Positions 6,845 to 15,281 of a stretch of 46,173 nucleotides of DNA are shown piece by piece; within the stretch, counting starts at the first letter, position 1, and every line of letters starts with the position of its first letter. The translations under genes and the position numbers were made by a program. Source of the DNA: Halanaerobiaceae bacterium (GTDB lineage: Bacteria; Bacillota; Halanaerobiia; Halanaerobiales; Halarsenatibacteraceae); assembly GCA_007134885.1 (NCBI GenBank), contig SLJX01000100.1, positions 1-46,173 of the forward strand, given 5' to 3'. The notes beneath the pieces are model-generated. The model made no database searches. It was not told where the DNA came from and saw nothing but the letters and a program-made list of their open reading frames with translations.

Positions 6845-9322
6845 GTGCAAATTTCTTACAACTGGCTTAATTCCTATATAGATATACCCTGTGAACCTAA
6901 AGAATTGAAGTACTTTTTGACCATGGCAGGACTGGAAGTTGAAGAAATGTTCTACCAGGGGGAGGGGTTGGATAAGATAATTACAGGAGAGATTATTGGG
7001 ATAAAAGATCACGAAAATGCTGATAACCTGAAGGTCTGTCAGGTGGACTGCGGAGAGAATAAAAGACAGATTGTCTGCGGAGCTTCCAATATAGCTGAAA
7101 ATCTCAAGGTAGCTGTAGCCCTGCCCGGCAGCCGTCTCCCCGGCGGTCTGAAAATAGAAGAAACTGAGCTGAGAGGGGTCAAGTCCAGCGGGATGATCTG
7201 TTCGGCAGATGAACTGGGATTGAAGGAGGAGAGACAGTCCGGCATTATGGAGCTGCCGGAGGAAGTTGAAGCAGGGGATCTGCTGGTAGAAGCACTTCTC
7301 CTTAATGATTATACTTATAAGCTGGATCTAACCCCGAATTATGCTCGCTGCCTGGGTCATTTAGGGGTTGCCCGGGAAGTTCGAGGGTTGAGCGATGAAA
7401 CTCTAGAAATAAACTGGCCTGAGCTTTTACCTGAAGATGACGGAAAGACTTTTCAGGCAGCAACCCCCGAAGTTGAGATACAGGATCCAGATCTCTGCCA
7501 GCGGTATACCTGCCGTCTCATAGAAGATGTTGAAATAAAAGCCTCTCCTCTATGGATGCAGCGCCGTCTGGAGGCAGCAGGCATCAGGCCAATTAATAAT
7601 ATTGTTGATATAACCAATTATGTAATGCTGGAATATAACCAGCCGCTCCATGCCTTTGATTACGATAATATTAACGGCAGAAAAATCATTGTCCGCCGGG
7701 CTAATCCGGGGGAAAGGCTTATCACCCTGGATGATGAAAAGAGGCAGCTAACTCCTGAAGTTCTGGTAATTGCTGATCGGGAAAAACCAGTCGGTCTGGC
7801 CGGGGTGATGGGAGGGGCAAACACCGAGGTAACAGAATCAACTGGCCGGGTATTGCTGGAGGCTGCCTCCTTTGATGCTGTCAATGTCAGAAGGACAGCA
7901 AAAAAATACGGCCTTTCCAGTGAATCCTCCCACAGATTTGAAAGAAAAATTGATATAACCGCAGTTGCTGAAGCCAGCCGCCGGGCCTGCTATCTGCTGG
8001 AAAGATATGCTGGAGGAAAGATTACTGAAGAAATGGTGGATTGCTATCCGGAACCCTGTGAAAAAAAGAAGCTGCAGCTTGAGACTGACAGGGTTAATAA
8101 TTTCCTGGGTGTTGAAATAGCAGGGGAAGAAATGAGTGATATGCTGACCGGACTGGGCTTTGAGGCTGATATGAAGGATGACTCCCGGATTGCAGTCAGC
8201 ATTCCGGGTTTTAGAAGAGATGTTGATGGTGAAGCCGACCTTATTGAAGAGATTGCCCGGGTTTATGGCTATAACAATATTCCCTATACCAGACCTGCCA
8301 GCGCTGAACCGGGAGGCCGTAACCCGGAACAGAAAGCCAGCTTAAAAATTAACCGGATTTTAAGAGGCCAGGGGCTTGAGGAAGTTAAAAATTTCAGCCT
8401 GAGGCCAAAAGATGATAATTTAACGGATTATCTTCAAGATTATTATAAATTTTATCTTGCTGTAACTGAGGGCAAATCTCGCAGTTCCAGGGAAGATAGC
8501 TTTGAAAGTAACTTTAAAAATAGCATTGTAAAGCTGAAAAATCCGCTCAGCCAGGCTTTTTCCAGAATGCGAATTTCACTATTACCGGGTTTGATAGAGG
8601 TATTATCCCTGAATTCCCGGAAGCAGGTTAAGGATATGTCAATTTATGAAACCGGCAGGGTATTTGTCTCCCGGGGAGAGAGAAATCGTCCTGTTGAAAC
8701 TGATAAAATTGGGCTCGCCAGCATGGGAGCGGCTTATGATCCTTGGAATTTATCAGCCCCGGATTATTTTTATTTAAAAGGGGCGGTAGAAAACCTGCTG
8801 GATAAGCTTGAAATTGACTCCTGGAGCTGGCAGAGAATAAAACTCGATATTTTCCATCCCGGTCGGGTCGCTGACCTTAAATTTAAGAATAAGAGGGTCG
8901 GGGTTTTAGGAGAGCTTCATCCTGATGTAATAGAAGAGTTTAAACTGCCGGCCAGAACCTCTGCTGTTGAACTGGATAAAAAACTTATTTATCAGGCTGC
9001 CGGTTATGAGAAAATTAGCTATCAGCAGATACCCCGATTCCCTTCAATATCCAGAGATCTGGCCCTTTTAATATCTGAAGATATCCCGGCCCGGGATGTT
9101 ATTGAGGCGGTGGAGGAGGCCGCGTCAGATATTTTAATCAGCACTGAAATATTTGATTTTTATCAGGGCGAGCAGATTCCCGAGGGCCGGAAGAGCCTGG
9201 CCTTAAATATGGTTTTTCAGGATTACAATAAAACTCTGAAGGAAGAAGAGGTTGAAAAGCAGGTTGATAATATAATAGAAGTTCTGGAAGATGAATTTCA
9301 GGCTAAAATAAGAGGAAAATAG
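6845..9322 (+). CDS. pheT: Phenylalanine--tRNA ligase beta subunit
   Basis: The 825-aa beta subunit of PheRS. Domains in order: N-terminal domain (SYNWLNSYIDI), OB-fold tRNA-binding domain (about 40-150, HENADNLKVCQVDCGE), B3/B4 editing domain (about 210-380, RPINNIVDITNYVMLE and SSESSHRFERKID), B5 (about 400-470), catalytic-like core and C-terminal ferredoxin-like anticodon-binding domain (FPSISRDLALLI onward). GTG at 6845 is chosen because it lies 8 nt after GGAGG (6832-6836); the TTG at 6842 is closer. Co-transcribed with pheS. Confidence 0.97.
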   Translation: MQISYNWLNSYIDIPCEPKELKYFLTMAGLEVEEMFYQGEGLDKIITGEIIGIKDHENADNLKVCQVDCGENKRQIVCGASNIAENLKVAVALPGSRLPGGLKIEETELRGVKSSGMICSADELGLKEERQSGIMELPEEVEAGDLLVEALLLNDYTYKLDLTPNYARCLGHLGVAREVRGLSDETLEINWPELLPEDDGKTFQAATPEVEIQDPDLCQRYTCRLIEDVEIKASPLWMQRRLEAAGIRPINNIVDITNYVMLEYNQPLHAFDYDNINGRKIIVRRANPGERLITLDDEKRQLTPEVLVIADREKPVGLAGVMGGANTEVTESTGRVLLEAASFDAVNVRRTAKKYGLSSESSHRFERKIDITAVAEASRRACYLLERYAGGKITEEMVDCYPEPCEKKKLQLETDRVNNFLGVEIAGEEMSDMLTGLGFEADMKDDSRIAVSIPGFRRDVDGEADLIEEIARVYGYNNIPYTRPASAEPGGRNPEQKASLKINRILRGQGLEEVKNFSLRPKDDNLTDYLQDYYKFYLAVTEGKSRSSREDSFESNFKNSIVKLKNPLSQAFSRMRISLLPGLIEVLSLNSRKQVKDMSIYETGRVFVSRGERNRPVETDKIGLASMGAAYDPWNLSAPDYFYLKGAVENLLDKLEIDSWSWQRIKLDIFHPGRVADLKFKNKRVGVLGELHPDVIEEFKLPARTSAVELDKKLIYQAAGYEKISYQQIPRFPSISRDLALLISEDIPARDVIEAVEEAASDILISTEIFDFYQGEQIPEGRKSLALNMVFQDYNKTLKEEEVEKQVDNIIEVLEDEFQAKIRGK

Positions 9323-9394
9323 GCCGCTGCTAGCAGGATTTTATCTCCTGGCCGGGAAGTATATAAAAGGAATAGTAAAGAAAATATTTCCGGT

Positions 9395-9434
9395 CGGGAC
9401 GGTATTTAACCGCTTACGGGACGGTGTTTAACTG
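9395..9434 (+). repeat. 18-nt near-identical direct repeat pair
   Basis: CGGGACGGTATTTAACCG (9395-9412) and CGGGACGGTGTTTAACTG (9417-9434) match at 16 of 18 positions. They stand in the pheT-zapA gap, about 50 nt before zapA. This could be an operator or a chance duplication. Confidence 0.6.
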
Positions 9435-9480
9435 TTTTGTCTGTTAAGCGAGTAATAATTATAATCGGGGAGGATTCCTT

Positions 9481-9837
9481 ATGGCGCAGAAGACGGGGGA
9501 AAAAAATACTGAAAATAAGTTTACCGTTAGGGTGCTGGGAGAAGACCATACAGTTGTGGGGGATCTTTCCCGGGATTATCTGGAGAGTCTGGCGGAGAGA
9601 ATTAATACAATCGGAGAGGATATTGCCCGGGCCTATCCCAATATTCCCCGCCGCCAGCTGATTAGATTAACCCTGTTAAATCTGGCCGATCACTGTCAGA
9701 AGGCGGAAAGAAAAAATCAGGAGCTGCAGAAGGAGCTGGAGCGGGAAAGGAAATCCTGTAAAAAGCTGCGGGAGGAAATAGAACGCCTCAGGCAGGACAA
9801 CAACGAACTGATGGAACTGCTGCAGGAGGTCGATTAA
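9481..9837 (+). CDS. zapA: Cell division protein ZapA
   Basis: ZapA bundles FtsZ protofilaments at the Z ring. The N-terminal globular domain is recognisable (FTVRVLGEDHTVVGDLSRDYLESLAERI), with the LTLLNLADHCQKAE helix after it and a long C-terminal coiled coil (about 75-118). At 118 aa it is slightly longer than common ZapA because of the coiled coil. A GGGGAGG ribosome-binding site precedes the ATG. It is followed directly by cvpA; zapA-cvpA-polX-mutS2 is a recurrent Firmicute order downstream of pheT. Confidence 0.9.
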   Translation: MAQKTGEKNTENKFTVRVLGEDHTVVGDLSRDYLESLAERINTIGEDIARAYPNIPRRQLIRLTLLNLADHCQKAERKNQELQKELERERKSCKKLREEIERLRQDNNELMELLQEVD

Positions 9838-9840
9838 TAA

Positions 9841-10335
9841 TTGCAGGGGATAGCGCTGCTCGATGTCATCATATTTATAATCATCCTTTATTTTTTAATA
9901 ACGGGTTATCGCAAGGGTTTTGTACGGCAGACCGCCACGGTTCTGGGGCTGCTGCTGGCCATATATCTTTCGCTGATGTTTTATCTGGATTTTGTTATTT
10001 TTCTGGAAAGATATCTGGACTTTTCTCCCACTATTCTGCAGTTTATCAGTTTTGCCATTATTTTTATTGTGGCCAATCTGGCGGTTCATATTCTGGGTGA
10101 TATCATTAAATCTCTGCTGGACTGGATGTATCTGGAATCGGTTGACAGGGGCGGAGGTTTTCTACTGGGCGGTATTAAGGGGCTGGCTCTGGCCTATCTG
10201 ATCGTACTTATTTTAAGTCAGATACCCATAGCCGAGGTGGAGTCGGTGGTGGCCGGCTCCTATTTTGCCGACTGGCTGCTGGGTTTAACTCCTATGATTC
10301 AGCAAACTCTGGAAGAAATACTGGGGCGGCCGTGA
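9841..10335 (+). CDS. CvpA family membrane protein
   Basis: A 164-aa integral membrane protein with four hydrophobic helices (about 5-25, 28-50, 62-85, 102-125). It is related to CvpA, required for colicin V production in E. coli; its role in Firmicutes is not defined. It has the GYRKGFVRQ motif and the SVDRGGGFLLGGIKGLALAYL segment typical of the family. The start is TTG, with AGGAGGT inside the end of zapA (9824-9830). A terminator overlaps its stop codon. Confidence 0.88.
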   Translation: MQGIALLDVIIFIIILYFLITGYRKGFVRQTATVLGLLLAIYLSLMFYLDFVIFLERYLDFSPTILQFISFAIIFIVANLAVHILGDIIKSLLDWMYLESVDRGGGFLLGGIKGLALAYLIVLILSQIPIAEVESVVAGSYFADWLLGLTPMIQQTLEEILGRP

Positions 10336-10357
10336 TTAAATCTCTGGCCGCTTTTTT
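10326..10357 (+). terminator. Intrinsic terminator overlapping cvpA stop
   Basis: GCGGCC (10326-10331) pairs with GGCCGC (10346-10351) and is followed by six T. The left arm is inside the last cvpA codons. No good promoter is seen between it and polX, so polX may depend on read-through. Confidence 0.75.
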
Positions 10358-10393
10358 AATGTTGAAAGAAGGCAGAATTCGGGAGGGTGAAGG

Positions 10394-12307
10394 ATGGAAA
10401 AGGAAATAACTGCCAGGGAAGCCGCCGACATTCTGTCAGAGCTGGCAGATTTAATGGAAATTAAGGGCGATAATCGCTATCGAATCAGGGCCTATCAGAA
10501 TGCGGCCCGCTCATTAAGTTCGGTTTCGGAGGAGCTGAAGGTCCTGGTAGCCGAGGATCGATTGACGGAAATTAAAGGAATAGGAGAGGGGCTTTCGGCC
10601 ACCATAAAAGAAATTTTTGCTACCGGAACCGCCGATCAGCTGGAAGAATTAAAACGGGAGCTGCCGGCCGGGCTGCTGGATTTGATTGAAGTACCCGGAG
10701 TGGGACCCAAGAGGGCTCATCAGCTCTATTATCAGCTGGAGGTCAGCGGGGTTGAGGATTTAAAGAAGGCCCTGCAGGAGAAAAGGGTTCGGGAGCTGGA
10801 GGGTTTCGGTCCCAAACTGGCTAAGAATCTTAAGGAAGCGGTTGCCCGCTATGAATCCTTCCAGGAGAGAATGAAAATCAATGAAGCCGATTGCCTGGCT
10901 GAAAGAATTGGTGAACACCTGGAGAGAAAACCGGAACTCTATTTAAAATATACGACTGCCGGAAGTCTGCGGCGGCGGAAGGAACTGGTTAAGGATATCG
11001 ATATTCTCATGATTCCCGCCGATCCCGAGAGTGACGGACTGGAAAATCATCTCCGGGAACTGGAAGGCCTCCATAAGGTAGAGTCGGCCGGCTCCAGCAA
11101 GATCACCCTGGTTCTGGAGAGCGGAGTAAAGGTGGATTTCAGACTGGTGGCGGAGGATGAATTTCCGGCGGCCCTGATCTATTTTACCGGCTCCAAGGAG
11201 CATAACGTTAAGCTGCGTCAGCTGGCCAAGGAGAAGGGATATTTTTTGAATGAATACGGGCTTTTTTCCCGGGAGAATCGGGAGAATCGGGAAGATTCGG
11301 AGGGACGTGAGGATTTTGCGGAACGGGGGGATAGTGGGGAAAACGAGGATCTGAAGGATCCGGAGGATGGGGAATATCGTGAAGATTTGGACCTTTCGGA
11401 GTCGAGCCGGGGTGGTAATTTGGGGAAGAAATCCGAAGGGGACGCAGCTTCCGGGTTTAGCTCGGAGGGGGATGAATCTGCCGAATCCGGGATCTATCAT
11501 TTTTTCGGGCTGGATTTTATCGAGCCGGAATTAAGGGAGGATCGGGGTGAGATCGAGGCCGCCCGGAAGGGCGAGCTGCCGGATTTAATTGACTTTAGCG
11601 ATATCAGGGGGGATTTTCACCTTCATACCCGCTACAGCGATGGAGCCTACGGGATTGAAGATATGGCGGTGGCGGCGCGGGAGCTGGGTTATGAGTATCT
11701 GGCGGTAACCGACCATTCCAAATCGCTGCGGATTGCCAGCGGGCTTTCGGAGGAAAGGTTGAGGGAGCAGCTGGAGGAGATCGGGAGGCTGAAGGATAGA
11801 ATTTCGGGGATAAGAATTTTAAGCGGGATTGAGGTGGATATTCTTCCCGACGGCGGCCTGGATTTTTCCGATGATATTCTGAGGCGGCTGGATCTGGTGA
11901 TCGCTTCCATCCACAGCGGATTCAATCAGAGCCGGGAGGAGAACACCGGGAGATTGGTTGAAGCCTGTCGTAATCCCGAGGTTGATATTATCGGTCATCC
12001 CCGGGGACGGCTTCTGGGTCGAAGGGATGCCTATCGGGTCGAGATGGCCGAGGTGATAGAGGCGGCGGCCGAGACGGGGACCTGCCTGGAGATCAACGCC
12101 TCGCCCTCCCGGCTGGATCTGGATGATCTGCTGGCCCGGCAGGCGGCCTCCCGGGGGGTCAGGCTGGCCATCAGCACCGATGCCCATCATACGGGGGAAT
12201 TAAGCGATATGAGGCTGGGGGCGGATGTGGCCCGGCGGGCCTGGCTGGAGAAGCAAAATGTTTTGAATGCTCTGCCGCTGGATGATTTGCTTGAGTTTTT
12301 AGCATAG
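10394..12307 (+). CDS. polX: DNA polymerase/3'-5' exonuclease PolX with acidic insert
   Basis: Family X repair polymerase for gap filling in base excision repair, with a PHP exonuclease/phosphoesterase domain. Residues 1-150 hold helix-hairpin-helix motifs (EIKGIGEGL, VPGVGPKRAHQL, EGFGPKLAKNL). The polymerase core has GSLRRRKELVKDIDIL with Asp201/Asp203 and a third Asp248 in KVDFR. The PHP domain starts near 405 with DFHLHTRYSDG, then VTDHS, EVDIL, IHSG, GHP and STDAHH. The protein is 637 aa against about 570 usually. The excess is a low-complexity Glu/Asp/Arg/Gly/Ser stretch at about 293-366 between the two domains. The DNA is clearly GC-richer than the flanking genes. Confidence 0.94.
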   Translation: MEKEITAREAADILSELADLMEIKGDNRYRIRAYQNAARSLSSVSEELKVLVAEDRLTEIKGIGEGLSATIKEIFATGTADQLEELKRELPAGLLDLIEVPGVGPKRAHQLYYQLEVSGVEDLKKALQEKRVRELEGFGPKLAKNLKEAVARYESFQERMKINEADCLAERIGEHLERKPELYLKYTTAGSLRRRKELVKDIDILMIPADPESDGLENHLRELEGLHKVESAGSSKITLVLESGVKVDFRLVAEDEFPAALIYFTGSKEHNVKLRQLAKEKGYFLNEYGLFSRENRENREDSEGREDFAERGDSGENEDLKDPEDGEYREDLDLSESSRGGNLGKKSEGDAASGFSSEGDESAESGIYHFFGLDFIEPELREDRGEIEAARKGELPDLIDFSDIRGDFHLHTRYSDGAYGIEDMAVAARELGYEYLAVTDHSKSLRIASGLSEERLREQLEEIGRLKDRISGIRILSGIEVDILPDGGLDFSDDILRRLDLVIASIHSGFNQSREENTGRLVEACRNPEVDIIGHPRGRLLGRRDAYRVEMAEVIEAAAETGTCLEINASPSRLDLDDLLARQAASRGVRLAISTDAHHTGELSDMRLGADVARRAWLEKQNVLNALPLDDLLEFLA

Positions 12308-12328
12308 CTGCCTGAAATTAATTCCGGT

Positions 12329-12354
12329 AATAACGGCCGGCAATAACGGCCGGC
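12329..12354 (+). repeat. 13-nt perfect tandem duplication
   Basis: AATAACGGCCGGC occurs twice head to tail. It carries the palindrome GCCGGC and lies just after polX. Confidence 0.8.
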
Positions 12355-12378
12355 AATTCAATTCGGTTAAAGAAATAA

Positions 12379-12543
12379 GGATATATGTCTGGAATGTAAT
12401 TAGAGAAAGGAATAAGCATGTCTAAAGTTCAAATAGAGGAAAGAATAAATATGTCTTAAGTGTAATTAGAAAAAGGACTAAATTTGTTTGGAGTGAAATT
12501 AGAGAAAGGACTAAATATGTCTGAAGTTTAATTAGAGGAAAGA
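12379..12543 (+). repeat. Five tandem copies of a 33-nt repeat
   Basis: Units run 12379-12411, 12412-12444, 12445-12477, 12478-12510 and 12511-12543, each exactly 33 nt and diverged by several bases. The consensus is roughly (A/C)TAAATATGTCTGAAGTG followed by TAATTAGAGAAAGGA. A partial sixth copy leads into the mutS2 ribosome-binding site. The end of each unit (GAAAGGA or GGAAAGA) is a Shine-Dalgarno-like sequence placed 5-7 nt before the ATG/TTG of the next unit, so the array offers repeated short reading frames (2-15 codons) upstream of mutS2. There are no unique spacers, so it is not a CRISPR. Confidence 0.9.
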
Positions 12544-12573
12544 ATAAAACCTGAAAAACTGGAGTGAGTTTAT

Positions 12574-14979
12574 TTGCATCAGTACAGCCTGGAAAAACTG
12601 GAGTATGCTAAAATTAAAAGTATAATTGCGGGAGAGGCTTCGACCTATCCCGGTAAGGATCGAATTAAAAACCTCAAGCCCCTGACCGAGCGGCGGGTTG
12701 TGGAAAGGAGGCTTGCCGAAGCCCGGCAGGGGGCAAAAATTATGCGGGAAAAGGGCAGACCTCCTCTGCTCTGCCCCCGGAAGCTGGAAGCTCATCTGCA
12801 GAGGGCCGGGAAAGACCTGGTTTTGAGTATTGAGGAGATTAATGAGGTTGATAATGTGCTCCGCTCTACCGGAGAAACCGAGAGGTTTTTTCAGGATCTT
12901 AAGGAGCATGTCTGCAGGGTCAGGGGCCTGGAGGAGGAGCTGATCCGGGGCCCCCTGCAGGATTATGCCGCCCGTCTGGTATCGCTGCCGGAGCTGCGTG
13001 GGGAGATTGACCGGGTAATCGATGACAATAACGAGATTAAGGATTCGGCCAGTTCGGAGCTGGCCCGGCTGAGAAAAAGAATAGCCGGGACAGAAGGAGA
13101 AATTCAAAATAAGCTTGAAAGTATCACTCAGGATAATAAGTATTCCAATATGCTGCAGGAAGCGATCATTACCCGCCGGGAGAATAGGTTTGTAGTTCCG
13201 GTGAAAAAGCAGTATCGTAACACCTTTAAGGGTATAGTTCATGACACATCGGCCAGCGGAATGACCGTTTTTATGGAACCGATGGCGGTGGTGGAGTTAA
13301 ATAACAGGCTCCGGGAGCTCCGTCGGGATGAGGAGGCCGAGATCAAGAGGATTCTTCAGGAACTGACGGGACTGATAGCGGCCGATGGCCGGCGGATCAA
13401 GCAGAACTACCGGATGCTGATTAAGTTTGATGAGATCTTTGCCCGCGGCGGATATCTGCTGAAAAATGACTGCGTGATCCCCGAAATTAACGGGGCCGGT
13501 TATGTCAATATCAAACAGGGGCGCCATCCTCTACTGGGGGAGGAGGCGGTTCCGATCGATATTTATGCCGGAGATCAGTTCCGGCTGCTGCTGATCACCG
13601 GGCCGAATACCGGGGGCAAGACCGTGGCTCTGAAAACCTTCGGGCTATTTGTCATCATGGCTTTAAGCGGGGTGCCGCTGCCGGCGGACGAGGGCAGCAA
13701 AATCTCGGTTTTTAATAATGTCTTTGCCGATATCGGAGATGAACAGAGCATCGAGCAGAATTTAAGCACCTTTTCCTCCCATATGAATAATATCAAAGAG
13801 TATCTGGACCGGGCCGATGATAGGAGTCTGGTTCTGCTGGATGAAATCGGGGCGGGCACGGACCCCGAGGAGGGTGCCGCGCTGGGAATTGCGGTGCTGG
13901 AAGAATTTAAGTCCCGGAATACGGTGACGGTGGCCACCACCCATTACAGTCAGCTAAAAAGCTATGCCTACAGCACCGAAGGCGTGGAAAATGCGGCCGT
14001 GGAATTTGACCTGGAGACCTTAAGCCCCACCTATCGTCTGATCATGGGTATTCCCGGCGGCAGCAATGCCTTTGAAATCGCCCTCAGGCTGGGGCTTCCC
14101 GGGGAGATAATAGCTCAGGCCAGGGAGCTTCAGGATCAGGATAAACTGGCGGTTGAGGATATCATCGAAGAGCTCAATCAGGAGCGGAGGAAATATGAAA
14201 ATTTGAATCTGGAGCTGGAGAAACAGAAGGCCCGATTGGAGAGAAGAGAGGATAAAATTTTTCGCCGGGAGAAGGAACTGGCGGAAAAGAAGGAAAGGAT
14301 CGTTCGGGATGCCAGGGAGCAGGCCGAGCGGGAACTCCGGCAGCTCAGGGCCCGCTCCAAGAAGATTTTATCGGAATTGAAGAACAAAGAATTTACCGCC
14401 CGACCGGAGGTTGACCGGCTGGAATCGGAGATTAATCTGGAAATTAAGGATATGGAATCCGGAATTATTTCTTCCGAGGGTGAGAATGGCAGGGATTCTT
14501 CGGGGGAAGAGAGAGAAGCGGATTACGATTTTCAACCCGGCGATCGGGTAAAAATCCGGAGTTTGAATCAGCAGGGTGAGATTATTGAGCTCATGGAGGA
14601 CAGCGATCAGGCCGAGGTACAGGCGGGAATTATGAAGGTAACGGCCGACCTTAACGATCTGATTCCGGTGGAAGACAGGGAAAAGGAAAGGGAGAGGAAG
14701 GTTAAGAAGTATCAGGTAAAAAAATCCGGCCAGGTTTCTCATTCCCTGGATCTCAGGGGCAAGCGTTACGAATCGGCCCAGCAGGAACTTGATAAATATC
14801 TTGACGATGCCCTGCTGGCCGGGCTTAGGGAACTTGAGATCATTCACGGCAAGGGGAGCGGCGCCCTGAGAGAGGCGGTCAGGGAGCTCCTGGAAGAACA
14901 CCCCCATGTGAAGGACTTTCGCGAGGGCAGAGAGAAGGAGGGGGGCTCGGGAGTCACAATCGTGACGATAGGGGCCTGA
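12574..14979 (+). CDS. mutS2: Endonuclease MutS2 (DNA/ribosome rescue ATPase)
   Basis: MutS2 family: suppresses recombination in some bacteria and splits stalled or collided ribosomes in Bacillus. It is 801 aa, a normal length. Domains in order: core/clamp (1-300), MutS ATPase with Walker A GPNTGGKT (343-350) and Walker B LVLLDEIGAG (419-428), a coiled coil (about 520-640, very rich in Glu/Arg/Lys), a KOW-like segment (FQPGDRVKIRSLNQQGEI) and a C-terminal Smr nuclease domain with LDLRG (725-729) and HGKG (758-761). TTG start after GGAGTGAG. The 33-nt repeat array stands directly upstream. Composition is GC-rich like polX. Confidence 0.95.
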   Translation: MHQYSLEKLEYAKIKSIIAGEASTYPGKDRIKNLKPLTERRVVERRLAEARQGAKIMREKGRPPLLCPRKLEAHLQRAGKDLVLSIEEINEVDNVLRSTGETERFFQDLKEHVCRVRGLEEELIRGPLQDYAARLVSLPELRGEIDRVIDDNNEIKDSASSELARLRKRIAGTEGEIQNKLESITQDNKYSNMLQEAIITRRENRFVVPVKKQYRNTFKGIVHDTSASGMTVFMEPMAVVELNNRLRELRRDEEAEIKRILQELTGLIAADGRRIKQNYRMLIKFDEIFARGGYLLKNDCVIPEINGAGYVNIKQGRHPLLGEEAVPIDIYAGDQFRLLLITGPNTGGKTVALKTFGLFVIMALSGVPLPADEGSKISVFNNVFADIGDEQSIEQNLSTFSSHMNNIKEYLDRADDRSLVLLDEIGAGTDPEEGAALGIAVLEEFKSRNTVTVATTHYSQLKSYAYSTEGVENAAVEFDLETLSPTYRLIMGIPGGSNAFEIALRLGLPGEIIAQARELQDQDKLAVEDIIEELNQERRKYENLNLELEKQKARLERREDKIFRREKELAEKKERIVRDAREQAERELRQLRARSKKILSELKNKEFTARPEVDRLESEINLEIKDMESGIISSEGENGRDSSGEEREADYDFQPGDRVKIRSLNQQGEIIELMEDSDQAEVQAGIMKVTADLNDLIPVEDREKERERKVKKYQVKKSGQVSHSLDLRGKRYESAQQELDKYLDDALLAGLRELEIIHGKGSGALREAVRELLEEHPHVKDFREGREKEGGSGVTIVTIGA

Positions 14980-15052
14980 TAGGCCTGGGATAGGGAATTT
15001 ATAAGGGCTTGATAGGTCTGATAGGGGCCAGATAGGGGTCTGATAAGGGCCA
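14967..15052 (+). repeat. Degenerate GATAGGGGCC-type short repeats
   Basis: Six to seven imperfect copies of a 10-14 nt motif (GATAGGGGCCT, GATAGGCCTGG, GATAGGGAATT, GATAGGTCT, GATAGGGGCCA, GATAGGGGTCT, GATAAGGGCCA) run from the last mutS2 codons into the spacer. The mutS2 stop codon itself lies in one copy, so the repeat appears to have grown across the gene end. Confidence 0.75.
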
Positions 15053-15123
15053 GCAACCCATTCTTTTCTTAAATAAGATCTTTAACTTTAAACAAGGATC
15101 TTTAATTTTTTTAAAATAACATT

Positions 15124-15159
15124 AAGTTAAAAGAGCAGTTCAAGTTAAAAGAGCAGTTC
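15124..15159 (+). repeat. 18-nt perfect tandem duplication of a terminator arm
   Basis: AAGTTAAAAGAGCAGTTC occurs at 15124-15141 and again at 15142-15159. Either copy can pair with the single right arm GAACTGCTCTT at 15179-15189. Confidence 0.85.
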
Positions 15160-15189
15160 TCGAGCTAAAAAAGCCCGGGAACTGCTCTT
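15149..15189 (-). terminator. Hairpin terminator of PBP gene (convergent region)
   Basis: AAGAGCAGTTC (15149-15159) pairs perfectly with GAACTGCTCTT (15179-15189), with more pairing inside (TCGAGCT with AGCCCGG, one mismatch). Read on the minus strand, the hairpin is followed by TTTTAACTT. On the plus strand the following bases are only weakly T-rich. Confidence 0.7.
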
Positions 15190-15281
15190 ATACTTTGAAA
15201 ATTCACAGTCTAATTTCAGATCTAATTGTGATTCTCTGGAAGATCGGTATTTATCTTTTTCTTTAATTGATATCTTCTTCT

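Larger units (their letters stand above)
14980..15281. other. Convergent spacer between mutS2 and PBP gene
   Basis: No gene is seen. The spacer holds the GATAGGGGCC repeats at its left end, an AT-rich stretch (about 15060-15120), and then a duplicated stem arm with a hairpin at 15149-15189 that can terminate transcription, chiefly on the minus strand. Confidence 0.6.

Noticed and set aside
9437-9661. Overlapping plus-strand ORF before zapA
   Set aside because: Frame-shifted shadow of zapA without family resemblance.
12379-12543. CRISPR array
   Set aside because: The 33-nt units are directly tandem and diverged, with no unique spacers and no cas genes.
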